Under the pieces are notes generated by a model. It saw only the letters and a list, made by a program, of their open reading frames with translations. It was not told where the DNA came from and ran no database searches. Of a stretch of DNA of 64,000 nt, positions 27,011-35,958 are shown one piece after another. Origin of the DNA: Herbaspirillum hiltneri N3 (GTDB taxonomy: Bacteria; Pseudomonadota; Gammaproteobacteria; Burkholderiales; Burkholderiaceae_D); assembly GCF_001267925.1 (NCBI RefSeq), contig NZ_CP011409.1, positions 1,426,001 through 1,490,000 of the forward strand, read 5' to 3'. The first letter of the stretch is position 1; each line of letters starts with the position of its first letter. A program made the translations under genes and the position numbers.

Positions 27011-27715
27011 TCAGGCGTTGCTGGCAACGCCGGCGCTCGCGAGGGACTCGGGCAGTTTTTCCAGGCAATAGCCGAGGCCGCGCACGGTGGCGATGCGGAT
27101 GCCGCCGACTTCGATTTTCTTGCGCAGGCGGTGGACATAGACTTCGATCGCATTATTGCTGACTTCCTCGCCCCATTCGCATAGATGATCCACCAGCTGT
27201 TCCTTGGAAACCAGCCGCCCCGTACGCTGCAATAATACTTCGAGCAGTCCCAGTTCGCGCGCGGAAAGATCAAGCATTTGTTCGCCGATGTAGGCGATGC
27301 GGCCGACCTGGTCGTAGCTGAGCGATCCGTGGCGGATGACGGTCGGGCCGCCGCCCGCGCCGCGGCGGGTCAGGGCGCGCACGCGCGCTTCCAGTTCGGA
27401 CAGGGCAAACGGCTTGGCCATGTAATCGTCGGCGCCCAGATCGAGGCCTTGCACGCGCTGCTCGACCGAATCGGCGGCGGTGAGGATCAGCACCGGCAAA
27501 CGGGAATTGCGTGCACGCAGGCGCCGCAGCACTTCCAGGCCGGACATCTTGGGCAGCCCGAGATCGAGGATCAGCAAGTCGAAATCCTGCGTCGACAGCG
27601 CAGAATCGGCTTCGACGCCGTTCTTGACGCAATCGGCGGCATAACCGGAATGGCGCAGCGAGCGCGTCAAACCGTCGGCCAGAACACTGTCATCTTCTGC
27701 AAGCAGGATACGCAT
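27011..27715 (-). CDS. OmpR/PhoB-family response regulator
   Basis: A 234-aa transcription regulator. The receiver domain has AEDD near the start, phospho-acceptor D51 in LILDLGLPKMSG, the Thr/Ala switch LILTAADS and Lys in DYMAKPFAL. The winged-helix DNA-binding domain occupies about residues 125-225 (LSARELGLLEVLLQRTGRLVSKEQL; VYVHRLRKKI). I start at ATG 27713-27715 (MRILLAEDDS) rather than upstream codons. First gene of the regulator, kinase, DUF4212, symporter unit; 40 bases separate it from the kinase. Confidence 0.93.
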   Translation of the reverse strand: MRILLAEDDSVLADGLTRSLRHSGYAADCVKNGVEADSALSTQDFDLLILDLGLPKMSGLEVLRRLRARNSRLPVLILTAADSVEQRVQGLDLGADDYMAKPFALSELEARVRALTRRGAGGGPTVIRHGSLSYDQVGRIAYIGEQMLDLSARELGLLEVLLQRTGRLVSKEQLVDHLCEWGEEVSNNAIEVYVHRLRKKIEVGGIRIATVRGLGYCLEKLPESLASAGVASNA

Positions 27716-27908
27716 GGGGTGATCCGCGCAGATCGCGGCCATTGTCTCGAGTTATATTTAGGAGTATTGCAATATTTTTCTGCATATTCTACTAAATCGA
27801 AGGCTATTGCAATGCATAATCAGGCCTGTTCTTGCGCTGGCGCAAAGTACCTTATTTTTCTGTAAGCCCTTGATAAATCAGCTTAACGCCCGCATTTGCG
27901 GCTACTGT

Positions 27909-27917
27909 TGGTATAAT
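27909..27917 (+). promoter_or_regulatory. Extended -10 promoter element
   Basis: TGGTATAAT: a perfect -10 hexamer TATAAT with an upstream TG, 28 bases before the ATG at 27945. There is no good -35, as is usual for extended -10 promoters. It would serve the small exported protein that follows and leave a short leader. Confidence 0.7.
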
Positions 27918-27944
27918 TTTCGAGTTGATTGTCTTAAAACTGCG

Positions 27945-28379
27945 ATGAAGCGTCTGTTTGCCATTTTGCTGATCTGTTTGCTGCCCGTGCAAGTCTTTGC
28001 AGGGATGCTCACGTACAAGACCGCCATCGACTCGGCGGCGCTTGAGCAGCAAGTGCAACAACAGGAGCAATTGCGCCAGGCGCTCGAGCTCGCCGCCATT
28101 GCCGGCAGTGACGCCAACGCCGATATTGCGGACGATGCCGCTCAGCAGCAGGCGCTGGCCGACGCTGCCGCTACTGCCGATGCTGCCGACGGCGACGACG
28201 ACCTGTCGTACGCCGATACCGAAGATTTTTCCAGCCATGCCGGCGTGGGCGACGAAACCGTGCTCAATCCGGCCATGGCTTTTGTTGCCGATTCGGCCAC
28301 ATTGGCGCCTGCATTGCGCAGCGACGATGCGCGCCAACCGCCTTTCCTCCCTCTCGCCGGCCGTCCGCCGCGCGTTTAA
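27945..28379 (+). CDS. Small exported acidic protein of unknown function
   Basis: A 144-aa protein I do not recognise. ATG 27945 gives a clear signal peptide (KRLFAILLICLLPVQVFA, cut probable after FAG/FA). The mature part is Ala/Gln/Asp rich: a Gln-rich helix (SAALEQQVQQQEQLRQALELA), a strongly acidic Ala-Asp stretch, and a Pro-rich tail (QPPFLPLAGRPPRV). Codon use is like its neighbours. It lies divergent from the two-component/symporter unit and before the Tim44-like gene. The extended -10 just upstream supports it as a real gene. Confidence 0.65.
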   Translation: MKRLFAILLICLLPVQVFAGMLTYKTAIDSAALEQQVQQQEQLRQALELAAIAGSDANADIADDAAQQQALADAAATADAADGDDDLSYADTEDFSSHAGVGDETVLNPAMAFVADSATLAPALRSDDARQPPFLPLAGRPPRV

Positions 28380-28578
28380 GCCCCCCTTTGCCGTTCGCGG
28401 CAAGCACCGGTTTTCGTCTCTCGTGCGGCGATAGCTGATTGCGCGCGTCTTGCGCCTGCAACCCGGCAACCCGGCAACCCGCGGCATCCGGCATGAACCG
28501 GAGCACATCAACCCAGTTTCCTTTTGTTTTACGGCCGATGCGACCGCCTTCGCATCACATTCCATCTCAGGAGATAGC

Positions 28579-29526
28579 ATGAAAAAAGTATTTGTCGCGC
28601 TGATAGTGGCTGCGATGACCCTCGCGATCGGCGTCACCAGCGTTGAGGCCAAGCGCCTCGGCGGCGGCGGTTCGATCGGCAAGCAGTCGTCGGGCGCCAG
28701 CCGCCAGGCGCAAAGCCCCATGCAGCAAAACCAGGCCGCAGCGGCCAAGCCGGCTGCGCCCGCCGCAGCCCCTGCAGCAGCGCCGAAGCCTAGCCCATGG
28801 AAGGGCATTCTCGGCGGCGCCTTGCTGGGCTTGGGCCTGGGCGCGCTGTTGTCGCACTTCGGCCTTGGCGGCGCCATGGCCAGCATGATCAGCACCATTC
28901 TGATGGTCGCCCTGCTGGCTTTCGCCGCCATGTTCATCTACCGCATGTTCCGCCGCAAGTCGGAAGCCAACGGCAACAGCAATGAGCGTCCGGCCTACGC
29001 CGCCAATCAAGGCGACTATGGCAACCAGACGCCGGCCATCGGCTCGCAACTGGACGCCGCGCAACCGAAGGCGCTGCAAGGCAATGCCTTCGGCGGTGCG
29101 ACTGCTGTCGGCGGCACCGGTGGCGCTGCGTTCGAGCCGACGTCCTACGGCATTCCTGCAGACTTCGATACGGTCGGTTTTGTGCGCAATGCCAAGACTT
29201 ACTTCATCCGTCTGCAAGCAGCCTGGGACAAGGGCGACGCCAATGACATCCGTGAATTCACGACGCCGGAAATGTTCGGTGAACTGAAGATGCAATTGAC
29301 CGAGCGCGGCGCGTCGGCCAATCACACCGACGTGGTGTCGCTGGATGCGGACATGCTGGGCGTCGAGACGGTCGGCAACGACTATCTGGCAAGCGTGAAG
29401 TTCTTCGGCTTCATCAAGGAAGACCCGAACGCCTCACCTACCCAGTTCAACGAAATCTGGAACCTGTCCAAGCCTGTCTCCGGCAACGGCGGCTGGGTAT
29501 TGGCAGGCATCCAGCAACTGTCCTGA
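28579..29526 (+). CDS. Tim44-like domain protein
   Basis: A 315-aa exported or membrane protein. A signal-like segment (KKVFVALIVAAMTLAIGVTSVEA) precedes a Gly/Ser/Gln/Ala/Pro-rich linker, a hydrophobic Gly-rich segment (GGALLGLGLGALLSHFGLGG) and a second one (ILMVALLAFAAMFIYRMF), then a C-terminal Tim44/NTF2-like domain from about residue 200 (VGFVRNAKTYFIRLQAAWDKGD). ATG 28579 has AGGAGA upstream. Bacterial Tim44-like proteins of this type are of unknown role. A clear terminator follows. Confidence 0.88.
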   Translation: MKKVFVALIVAAMTLAIGVTSVEAKRLGGGGSIGKQSSGASRQAQSPMQQNQAAAAKPAAPAAAPAAAPKPSPWKGILGGALLGLGLGALLSHFGLGGAMASMISTILMVALLAFAAMFIYRMFRRKSEANGNSNERPAYAANQGDYGNQTPAIGSQLDAAQPKALQGNAFGGATAVGGTGGAAFEPTSYGIPADFDTVGFVRNAKTYFIRLQAAWDKGDANDIREFTTPEMFGELKMQLTERGASANHTDVVSLDADMLGVETVGNDYLASVKFFGFIKEDPNASPTQFNEIWNLSKPVSGNGGWVLAGIQQLS

Positions 29527-29546
29527 TCGAAGTTTGACAGGACTGG

Positions 29547-29576
29547 AAAGCCGCTCTCCGGAGCGGCTTTTTTTTT
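29547..29576 (+). terminator. Intrinsic terminator after the Tim44-like gene
   Basis: Ten-bp stem AAAGCCGCTC / GAGCGGCTTT with TCCG tetraloop, followed directly by a T run (nine T in all). Confidence 0.95.
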
Positions 29577-29683
29577 GCCCTTCGGCGCGACGTCCTCAAC
29601 TCCTACGTCCGCTTGCGCGCTTGTCCTATGTCACCCTCGCGGCGGTCGTCGCATGATGACCCTTTAGCCCAAAGGAGAACACC

Positions 29684-30106
29684 ATGCAACGACAAGCTTC
29701 CGCCGTCTGGAACGGCAGCCTGAGAGATGGCAAGGGTGCACTGACCACCGAGAGCAAGACGCTGGATGCGACCCAGTATTCGTTTTCCACGCGCTTTGAA
29801 AACGGCGTAGGCACCAATCCCGAAGAACTGATCGCGGCCGCGCATGCGGGCTGCTTTTCAATGGACTTGTCCAGCCGCCTCGGCAAGGCTGGTCTCGGCG
29901 TCGAGCGCATCGACACCAATGCCACGCTGACGCTGGAAAAGGTGGAAGACGGTTTCTCCATCACGACCATCGTGCTGGACGTCAAGGCCAAACTGCAGAA
30001 CCCGGATCAGGCCAGGTTCGACGAAGCGGTCGATGCGGCAAAGAAGGGTTGTCCTGTGTCGAAGGTACTGAAAGCCGATATCAGCGTATGCGCCAGCCTG
30101 GTTTGA
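29684..30106 (+). CDS. OsmC family peroxiredoxin
   Basis: A 140-aa OsmC/Ohr-fold thiol peroxidase, reducing organic hydroperoxides. The two redox cysteines are C57 in AAAHAGCFSMDL and C123 in KKGCPVSKVL, the OsmC arrangement. AAAGGAG lies 7 bases before the ATG. Monocistronic between two terminators or ends; the convergent ssuA-like gene follows. Confidence 0.93.
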   Translation: MQRQASAVWNGSLRDGKGALTTESKTLDATQYSFSTRFENGVGTNPEELIAAAHAGCFSMDLSSRLGKAGLGVERIDTNATLTLEKVEDGFSITTIVLDVKAKLQNPDQARFDEAVDAAKKGCPVSKVLKADISVCASLV

Positions 30107-30163
30107 GATTGAGCGGCGAGAGCCGGCCGGCGGTTATTGCGCCGGGCCGGTCCGTAGTCGCAC

Positions 30164-31123
30164 TCAAGCCGGCTTCCAGATCGCCACATCGGTGGCGTTG
30201 ACCTTTTTCGGCAGCAAGCCCGCAGAGAAGAACGTGTCGGCGATGCGTTGCTGTTCACCGAGCGCATTCACCACGACCGCGCGCACGTCATAGCTGCGGC
30301 GGCTATTCGCGAGTTCGATGGTCGCTGCATCCAGGCCCCAGATCGGCGCCAAGAACGCGGCCGCTTCCTTCGGATTTTGCCGCACCCACAATCCCGTCTT
30401 TTTCAATTCGTAGAACACGATTGCCAGCACCTCTGGATGCGCTGCGGCAAATGGCGTCGATGCCAGGTAATAGCGCTGGTAGTCCGCGACATTGCGGCCG
30501 TCCGACAAGATGCGCACCTGCGTCTGTTTCTGCACGCCCGCGAGGAAAGGATCCCAGGTCACCCACGCGTCCACGCTGCCGCGTTCGAATGCGGCACGGC
30601 CGTCGGCCGGGGTCAGATAGGCGGCATCGATGTCGCTGAATTTCAGGCCGGCTTTTTCCAGTGTCGCGATCAACAGGTAATGCACGCCGGCCGCCTTGGT
30701 CACGGCGATTTTTTTGCGCTTGAGATCGGCCACGTTCCTGATCGGCGAATCGGCGCGCACGACGATCGCTTGCGCCGATGGCGACGGCGCTTCCTGCGCC
30801 ACGTAGGTCAGTTTTGCCCCGGCGGCCTGGGCGAACACCGGCACGGTGTCGGCCACGTCGGCGCTGAGGTCGACGCCGCCGACGTTGAGCGCCTCCAGCA
30901 GCGGCAGGCCGCTGGAGAACTCATGCCAGCTGATCTTGACATTGCGTGGCGCGAGCAATTTCTCGAGCGTGCCATTGGCCTTGAGCACGGTCAGCAGGGT
31001 GGAGGATTTTTGATAACCGATGCGCGCGGACACTGGTTTGCCAGTTTGTGCGAAGGCGGGCAGGCCCAGTGCGGCAGTGCCGGCGCTTGCTGCGCTCAGC
31101 TGGAGGAAATGGCGGCGTTGCAT
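30164..31123 (-). CDS. Aliphatic sulfonate-type ABC substrate-binding protein (SsuA-like), orphan
   Basis: A 319-aa periplasmic binding protein. The N-terminus MQRRHFLQLSAASAGTAALGLPAFA has a twin-arginine-like RRHFL motif and a hydrophobic core with an AFA cleavage site. The mature protein follows the SsuA/NrtA pattern (IGYQKSSTLLTVLKANGTLE; AVTKAAGVHYLLIATLEKAG; DAWVTWDPFLAG). I start at ATG 31121-31123. No permease or ATPase gene is adjacent in the window, so it is an orphan binding protein here; the ligand is not provable. Confidence 0.88.
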   Translation of the reverse strand: MQRRHFLQLSAASAGTAALGLPAFAQTGKPVSARIGYQKSSTLLTVLKANGTLEKLLAPRNVKISWHEFSSGLPLLEALNVGGVDLSADVADTVPVFAQAAGAKLTYVAQEAPSPSAQAIVVRADSPIRNVADLKRKKIAVTKAAGVHYLLIATLEKAGLKFSDIDAAYLTPADGRAAFERGSVDAWVTWDPFLAGVQKQTQVRILSDGRNVADYQRYYLASTPFAAAHPEVLAIVFYELKKTGLWVRQNPKEAAAFLAPIWGLDAATIELANSRRSYDVRAVVVNALGEQQRIADTFFSAGLLPKKVNATDVAIWKPA

Positions 31124-31276
31124 GATGTCCTTTTCTTGTTCGAGTCTGTCAGGCCGCCTCTTGCAAACGAGGCCGGGCTGTCCCTGTCGGGTCAACTCTA
31201 CGGACGAAGTCCGGAGAAAAGAACGATTTTTTTCGCGCTTGCTTATGTGCTCAGCGCATGCCGCACGGGTCCGGAA

Positions 31277-31882
31277 TCAGGGGATATGCAACTCGAACTG
31301 GGCGCCGCCGTCAGGATGATCGGCCAGCCGCGCCTCGCCGTTCTTGTCGCCCTTGTGGTGGGCGGCGGCGATGGCCTTGCACAGGCCCATGCCGAGGCCG
31401 GTGGAGGGTTTGACTTCGTGCGTGCCGATGCCGGGGCCGTCGTCGCGGATGCTGAAGATCACGCCGTTGCCATCTTTGCGGCAGGCCAGTTCGATACGCG
31501 AGCGGGCGAAACGGGTTGCGTTCTGTAACGCCGCTTCGAGCGCCAGGCCGACCAGGTTTTCATCGAAGAAGGCGACCAGCGGCATGCCTTCGCTGTTGAT
31601 CGTGACCTCGAGGCCGGATTGATTGATGGTCAGGTGGCGCAGCAGGCCTTCCAGGAAATCCTGCGGCGACCATGCTTCGATCTGCGCCGTCAGTCCTTGC
31701 GAGGACGCTTTGTAAAGCGTGAGGAAGCCGATCAGCTTTTCCTGCAAGGTGAGGCAGGTCAGGTGTGCATGGCCGGCGCGTTCGTCGGGAGACTCTGCGG
31801 CAAGCACGCGCAATTCACCCTCAAGCACGCCGAGCGAATTCTTGATGTCGTGAACAATGATGGCGGCCAGTTTTGCGTCCAT
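31277..31882 (-). CDS. Short cytoplasmic sensor histidine kinase
   Basis: A 201-aa kinase without membrane segments or a recognisable sensor domain. The H-box is IIVHDIKNSLG with H11 almost at the start; the N-box is ALQNATRF; the G-boxes are RDDGPGIG and GLGMGLCKAI. It starts 3 bases after the stop of the response-regulator/TPR gene, so the pair form one transcript and probably one two-component system. Input must come from a partner protein or from the TPR partner (inference). Confidence 0.87.
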   Translation of the reverse strand: MDAKLAAIIVHDIKNSLGVLEGELRVLAAESPDERAGHAHLTCLTLQEKLIGFLTLYKASSQGLTAQIEAWSPQDFLEGLLRHLTINQSGLEVTINSEGMPLVAFFDENLVGLALEAALQNATRFARSRIELACRKDGNGVIFSIRDDGPGIGTHEVKPSTGLGMGLCKAIAAAHHKGDKNGEARLADHPDGGAQFELHIP

Positions 31883-31885
31883 GGG

Positions 31886-33517
31886 TCAGCTTTTCTGCGC
31901 GGCTTTGGCGACCGCATCGCGTAGGAATTTATGCATCTTGCTGACGCGGTCGTTGCCCGGGATCAGACGGTCCAGCGTATTGAGGTAGCGGTTGACGCGC
32001 TTGACGTATTCCTGATTGATGCCGCGCTGGCTCATCCACAGCAGATGCAGCTGGGCGGCGGCCATCAGCACGCCGGTGTTTTCCGGCATGCTGTGCAATG
32101 CTTCTTCCAGTTTGGCCAGCGATTCGTCCGGCTTGGCGCTGCGCATCAGGGAGTTGGCTTCGGCGATGATGCCCATGCACTGTTTGACGGCGCCGTCGAC
32201 CAGCTCGTCGGTCATGGTTTCCTTGCCGCAATCGGCCAGCACTTTGCGCGCCAGCGCCAGCAGCGTCTTGTTTTCGTGGTCCGACTTCACGGCCTGCGAA
32301 ATCAGCTGCGCGCCTTCTTCGTCGCGACCGACCGAGAATGCCGCCTTGGCCAGCGCCAGCGTCGCCATTTCGGACGGCGAGCCTTCGGCGGCGTTGCGCG
32401 CCGCTTCGAAGGCCATCTCGGCGGAAATCATGTCGCCCAGCTGGACGTGCGCCTGCGCGGCCACGGCCGATTGTGTCGAGATGAACATCTTCGATTCGGC
32501 GTAGCGCTTGGGCGCGCTGGCCAGCAGCGCCAGCGCCGCATCGGCGTCGCCGGTGTCGATGTGCACCTGCGCCAGCGTCAGCAAGTCGCTCGGCTGCGCG
32601 GTCAGCGAGCCCTTGGTGTGCTTGAGCACCTTGTCGAACGCTTCCTTGGCCTGGTCGAGGTCGCCGACGCGATAGGCAGCGTCGCCGACCAGGCGGCTGC
32701 GGCGCGCCGACGGAATGATTTCCGACGAACGTGCGAGCGCGTCCAGCGCCTGTTGCTGATTGCCTTGGGCGTCTTCAATCTGCGCCAGCAGGTCGTAGGC
32801 TTCAATATATTGCGAATTCTGCGCCAGCACGGCTTGCACCAGCACCTTGGCGTCGGCGTATTGACCCGCCACGATATTGCAGCGCGCCATGCCGACCTTG
32901 GCCCATACCAGGTCGTCGCGCATCTCCAGCGCTTGCGCGTAGACCGCGCGCGCTTCTTCGATGCGGCGCAATTCGATCAGCAGGCTGCCCTTGGTCTTGA
33001 GGATGTCGACGATCCACTTGGGCGCCACCTTCAGCACGTTGTCGCATTCGACGACAGCGCCGGCCTGATCCTTGCGCTTGAGTTTTTCATTGATCGGCAG
33101 CAGCGCGTTTTGCTTATCGAGCAGGCGTTCGATGCGATCGGCCAGCTTGGACGCGGTCAGCGGCTTGAGCATGTAGGCGTCGGGCTGGAATTCAGCGGCG
33201 CTGGCGACCAGGTTGTAACCGCTTTCGGCCGTGACCATGATGAACATGGTTGTCGGCGGCAGCAGGTGTTGGGTGCGGAAGAACTCCAGCAACTGCTGAC
33301 CGTTGGTTTCCTTGTTCAGGTTGTAGTCGCACACGATGAGGTCGTAAGCGCTCCCTCCCTGGACGGCGCGAATCGCCTCGTCGGGAGTGCCGGCCTGGTC
33401 GACTTTGGTAATGCCGAGCTGGCCCAGATGCATGCGAATGTTTTGGCGCATGGCCGGCATGTCGTCGATGATGAGCGAACGCAGGCTGGAAATGCGGCTG
33501 AATGGAACCAAGGTCAT
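31886..33517 (-). CDS. Response regulator with TPR-type repeat domain
   Basis: A 543-aa protein. The receiver domain (residues ~13-135) has the acidic pair D18/D19 and phospho-acceptor D64 in IVCDYNLNKE. From about residue 150 to 480 it is helical with tetratricopeptide-like pattern, e.g. ARAVYAQALEMRDDLVWAKVGMA, ADAKVLVQAVLAQNSQYIEAYDLLAQIEDAQG and KEAFDKVLKHTKGSL. There is no DNA-binding or enzymatic output domain, so the output is presumably protein-protein contact. It is followed directly by the sensorless kinase. Confidence 0.87.
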   Translation of the reverse strand: MTLVPFSRISSLRSLIIDDMPAMRQNIRMHLGQLGITKVDQAGTPDEAIRAVQGGSAYDLIVCDYNLNKETNGQQLLEFFRTQHLLPPTTMFIMVTAESGYNLVASAAEFQPDAYMLKPLTASKLADRIERLLDKQNALLPINEKLKRKDQAGAVVECDNVLKVAPKWIVDILKTKGSLLIELRRIEEARAVYAQALEMRDDLVWAKVGMARCNIVAGQYADAKVLVQAVLAQNSQYIEAYDLLAQIEDAQGNQQQALDALARSSEIIPSARRSRLVGDAAYRVGDLDQAKEAFDKVLKHTKGSLTAQPSDLLTLAQVHIDTGDADAALALLASAPKRYAESKMFISTQSAVAAQAHVQLGDMISAEMAFEAARNAAEGSPSEMATLALAKAAFSVGRDEEGAQLISQAVKSDHENKTLLALARKVLADCGKETMTDELVDGAVKQCMGIIAEANSLMRSAKPDESLAKLEEALHSMPENTGVLMAAAQLHLLWMSQRGINQEYVKRVNRYLNTLDRLIPGNDRVSKMHKFLRDAVAKAAQKS

Positions 33518-33826
33518 AGGGGAAAGCAGAAAACTCGCAATGTTACTAGCTGGAAATGTATATCAAATACGTTGAATATCCGGATTAAATACGGGATATT
33601 CATTGAAATCATCTGCATTATCGCTGAAAGCTGCGCCAGTCGCCCTCCCGGAAAGTGGAGGCCGACCTTGCGCATGCATGAACCGTACCGGCATGGCCGT
33701 TATAATCGGAATCGGCGGCATACTAACAGAGTATCGAAAATTTTTCGCTTCGAAGCCGTATTCCCAGCGTTCCCGCGCGATTTCGACTTATTCTGCTCTT
33801 CCAAATTGCAACAGCAGAAAAAGAAC

Positions 33827-33855
33827 TTGCACAAACAACTGTTTTTTTATACAGT
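33827..33855 (+). promoter_or_regulatory. recA sigma-70 promoter
   Basis: TTGCAC (33827-33832) and TACAGT (33850-33855) are spaced by 17 bases, a good fit to -35/-10 boxes. The LexA box overlaps the -10, as expected for repression of recA. Confidence 0.7.
33839..33854 (+). promoter_or_regulatory. LexA (SOS) box of recA
   Basis: CTGTTTTTTTATACAG matches the CTG-N10-CAG LexA operator exactly at both ends and lies 56 bases before the recA ATG, covering part of the -10 region. Confidence 0.88.
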
Positions 33856-33909
33856 GCTGCTTAGTTGATCTCTGACTGATCCGAACGAACACTTTGTTGA
33901 AAGAACCCT

Positions 33910-35016
33910 ATGGACGATAAAAAATCCGCGAACAACTCTGAGAAGGGCAAAGCGCTGGCCGCAGCCCTTGCACAGATCGAGAAGCAATTCGGCAAAGGCT
34001 CGGTCATGCGCATGGAAGACGGCGCGGTCCTCGAGGAAATCCAGGTCGTCTCGACCGGTTCCCTCGGCCTGGACATCGCACTGGGTGTCGGCGGTCTGCC
34101 GCGCGGCCGTGTGATTGAAATCTACGGTCCGGAATCCTCGGGTAAAACCACGCTGACGCTGCAAGCTATTGCTGAAATGCAAAAAATCGGCGGCACTTGC
34201 GCCTTTATTGACGCGGAACACGCGCTGGACGTGACTTACGCACAGAAACTGGGCGTCAACCTGTCCGATCTGCTGATTTCGCAGCCCGACACCGGCGAAC
34301 AGGCGCTGGAAATTACCGATGCACTGGTGCGCTCCGGCGGCGTAGACCTGATCGTCATCGACTCGGTCGCCGCCCTGACGCCGCGCGCCGAAATCGAAGG
34401 CGACATGGGCGATTCCCTGCCAGGCCTGCAAGCACGTCTGATGTCGCAAGCATTGCGCAAGCTGACCGGCAGCATCAATCGCACCAGCACCACCGTGATT
34501 TTCATCAATCAGATCCGCATGAAGATCGGCGTCATGTTCGGTAATCCCGAAACGACCACCGGCGGCAATGCGTTGAAGTTTTACGCCTCCGTGCGCCTGG
34601 ATATCCGCCGCACCGGTTCGATCAAGTCCGGCGATGAAGTCATCGGCAGCGAAACCAAGGTCAAGGTCGTCAAGAACAAGGTTGCGCCGCCATTCCGCGA
34701 AGCCCATTTCGATATTCTTTATGGCGAAGGCACATCGCGCGAAGGTGAAATCCTCGACCTGGGCTCGGATGCCAAGATCGTGGAAAAGTCCGGCGCCTGG
34801 TACAGCTATAACGGCGAACGTATCGGCCAGGGCAAGGACAATGCACGCAATTTCCTGAAAGAACGTCCGGAACTGGCGCGCGAAATCGAAAACAAGGTAC
34901 GTGTTTCGCTGGGCGTTCCTGAATTGGGGGCCGGTAGCGCAGGGGCTCCCGCTGCTGCAACGCCGGCCCCGACCGGCAAAGGCTCTGCAAAGAACGTCGC
35001 TGCAGAAGAATCCTGA
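33910..35016 (+). CDS. recA: RecA recombinase
   Basis: ATP-dependent strand exchange and SOS co-protease. The 368-aa protein has Walker [10 protein letters not shown] (73-81), the [19 protein letters not shown] block, the [23 protein letters not shown] signature, and the [16 protein letters not shown] loop. The Ala/Pro-rich C-terminal tail is usual. It starts at ATG 33910, with AAAGAACC as a weak ribosome site. recX follows 56 bases after the stop. A LexA box controls the promoter. Confidence 0.98.
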   Translation: MDDKKSANNSEKGKALAAALAQIEKQFGKGSVMRMEDGAVLEEIQVVSTGSLGLDIALGVGGLPRGRVIEIYGPESSGKTTLTLQAIAEMQKIGGTCAFIDAEHALDVTYAQKLGVNLSDLLISQPDTGEQALEITDALVRSGGVDLIVIDSVAALTPRAEIEGDMGDSLPGLQARLMSQALRKLTGSINRTSTTVIFINQIRMKIGVMFGNPETTTGGNALKFYASVRLDIRRTGSIKSGDEVIGSETKVKVVKNKVAPPFREAHFDILYGEGTSREGEILDLGSDAKIVEKSGAWYSYNGERIGQGKDNARNFLKERPELAREIENKVRVSLGVPELGAGSAGAPAAATPAPTGKGSAKNVAAEES

Positions 35017-35072
35017 TGTCGTTGTACTTCGTTCGTGTCTTGTCGGTCGCAACGATCGCGACGGTGTGACCG

Positions 35073-35540
35073 ATGCCCAGGCCGCAAATCAGCCTGAAGG
35101 CGCGAGCGCTCAAATATCTCTCTTCACGTGAGCATAGTCGTCTCGAACTTGCGCGTAAGCTAACCCCTTACGCGCAAGATGGCGACGATATCGAAGCCTT
35201 GCTCAACTGGCTCCAAGACGCCAAATTCCTTTCCCAAGAACGTTTTTCCGAATCGCTGGTGCATCGTCGCGCCGGACGTTACGGCAACAATCGCATCCTT
35301 TCCGAATTGAAAAGCCACGGTATCACCGGCGAAGCGCTGGGCGATGCCAAAGTCGGGCTGAACCAGGGTGAAAACGAACGTGCGCGCGAAGTCTTGCGGC
35401 GCAAGTTCAGCGAAGTGCCTGCCGACGCCATGGCGCGCGCCAAATGCATGCGCTTTCTGCAGCAGCGCGGATTTTCCCATCGGGCGATTCAGGCTGCGGT
35501 CAAAACTGCCTGGAGCGATGATCACGATGATGGTGATTGA
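35073..35540 (+). CDS. recX: RecX, RecA regulatory protein
   Basis: Limits RecA filament extension. The 155-aa protein shows the three-helix repeat pattern ([56 protein letters not shown]). Start ATG 35073 (MPRPQISLK). Downstream of recA in the same direction, as in most Proteobacteria. The end is Asp/His rich. Confidence 0.93.
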   Translation: MPRPQISLKARALKYLSSREHSRLELARKLTPYAQDGDDIEALLNWLQDAKFLSQERFSESLVHRRAGRYGNNRILSELKSHGITGEALGDAKVGLNQGENERAREVLRRKFSEVPADAMARAKCMRFLQQRGFSHRAIQAAVKTAWSDDHDDGD

Positions 35541-35958
35541 CCGATCGGTCGATTAATCGCGATTTCTCCCCTCATGTATAGCGCAGCCTGATTTTTGCGG
35601 GCGAAGCACTCTTTTCAAAATAGTCTCCATAAGCCCATCCTGCTGCCTAGGCGGGGCAAGCTGTGCTAAAATCTCCGGGTTTTTGCTGCGCCGCATTAGC
35701 GGCTGTCATGGCAATCTTTGCGATGACGACACGCAATGCGACAACGATTAATGTTGATCAAATGGCATTCTCTATGCCCAATGCACTGTCTGCACCTTCT
35801 ACTAAGCAATCCGCCCGGCTGCGTCAGCCGCGCCTCTCCTCGTTCGGGGAAAGCGCGCCAGCGCGGATTCTTGCCTCCATTCGCGCCGCGCGGTGTTGCC
35901 GCCAGCCGGATTTCAATCCAGTAAGTTTTATTTAATAGTGTCTTAAAGGGAAGCTCCC
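35541..35958. other. 418-bp region upstream of sucC
   Basis: No gene that I can support. A TAAAAT box at 35667-35672, in GTGCTAAAAT, is a candidate -10 with no convincing -35. If used it would give a leader of about 290 bases before sucC, which contains a small GGCTG-CGT-CAGCC hairpin around 35818. A 90-codon open frame across it ends just before sucC but has no family features. Confidence 0.5.

Larger units (their letters stand above)
33518..33909. other. 392-bp intergenic region upstream of recA
   Basis: This gap holds the divergent starts of the response-regulator/TPR unit and recA. Only the recA promoter and LexA box near 33827-33855 are clear. Short open frames here lack ribosome sites or family features and I do not call them genes. 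The AT content rises toward recA. Confidence 0.6.

Noticed and set aside
35663..35935. A 90-codon open frame upstream of sucC (MLKSPGFCCAALAAV...)
   Set aside because: It has a signal-like start but no ribosome site, no family features, and overlaps the likely sucC promoter and leader.
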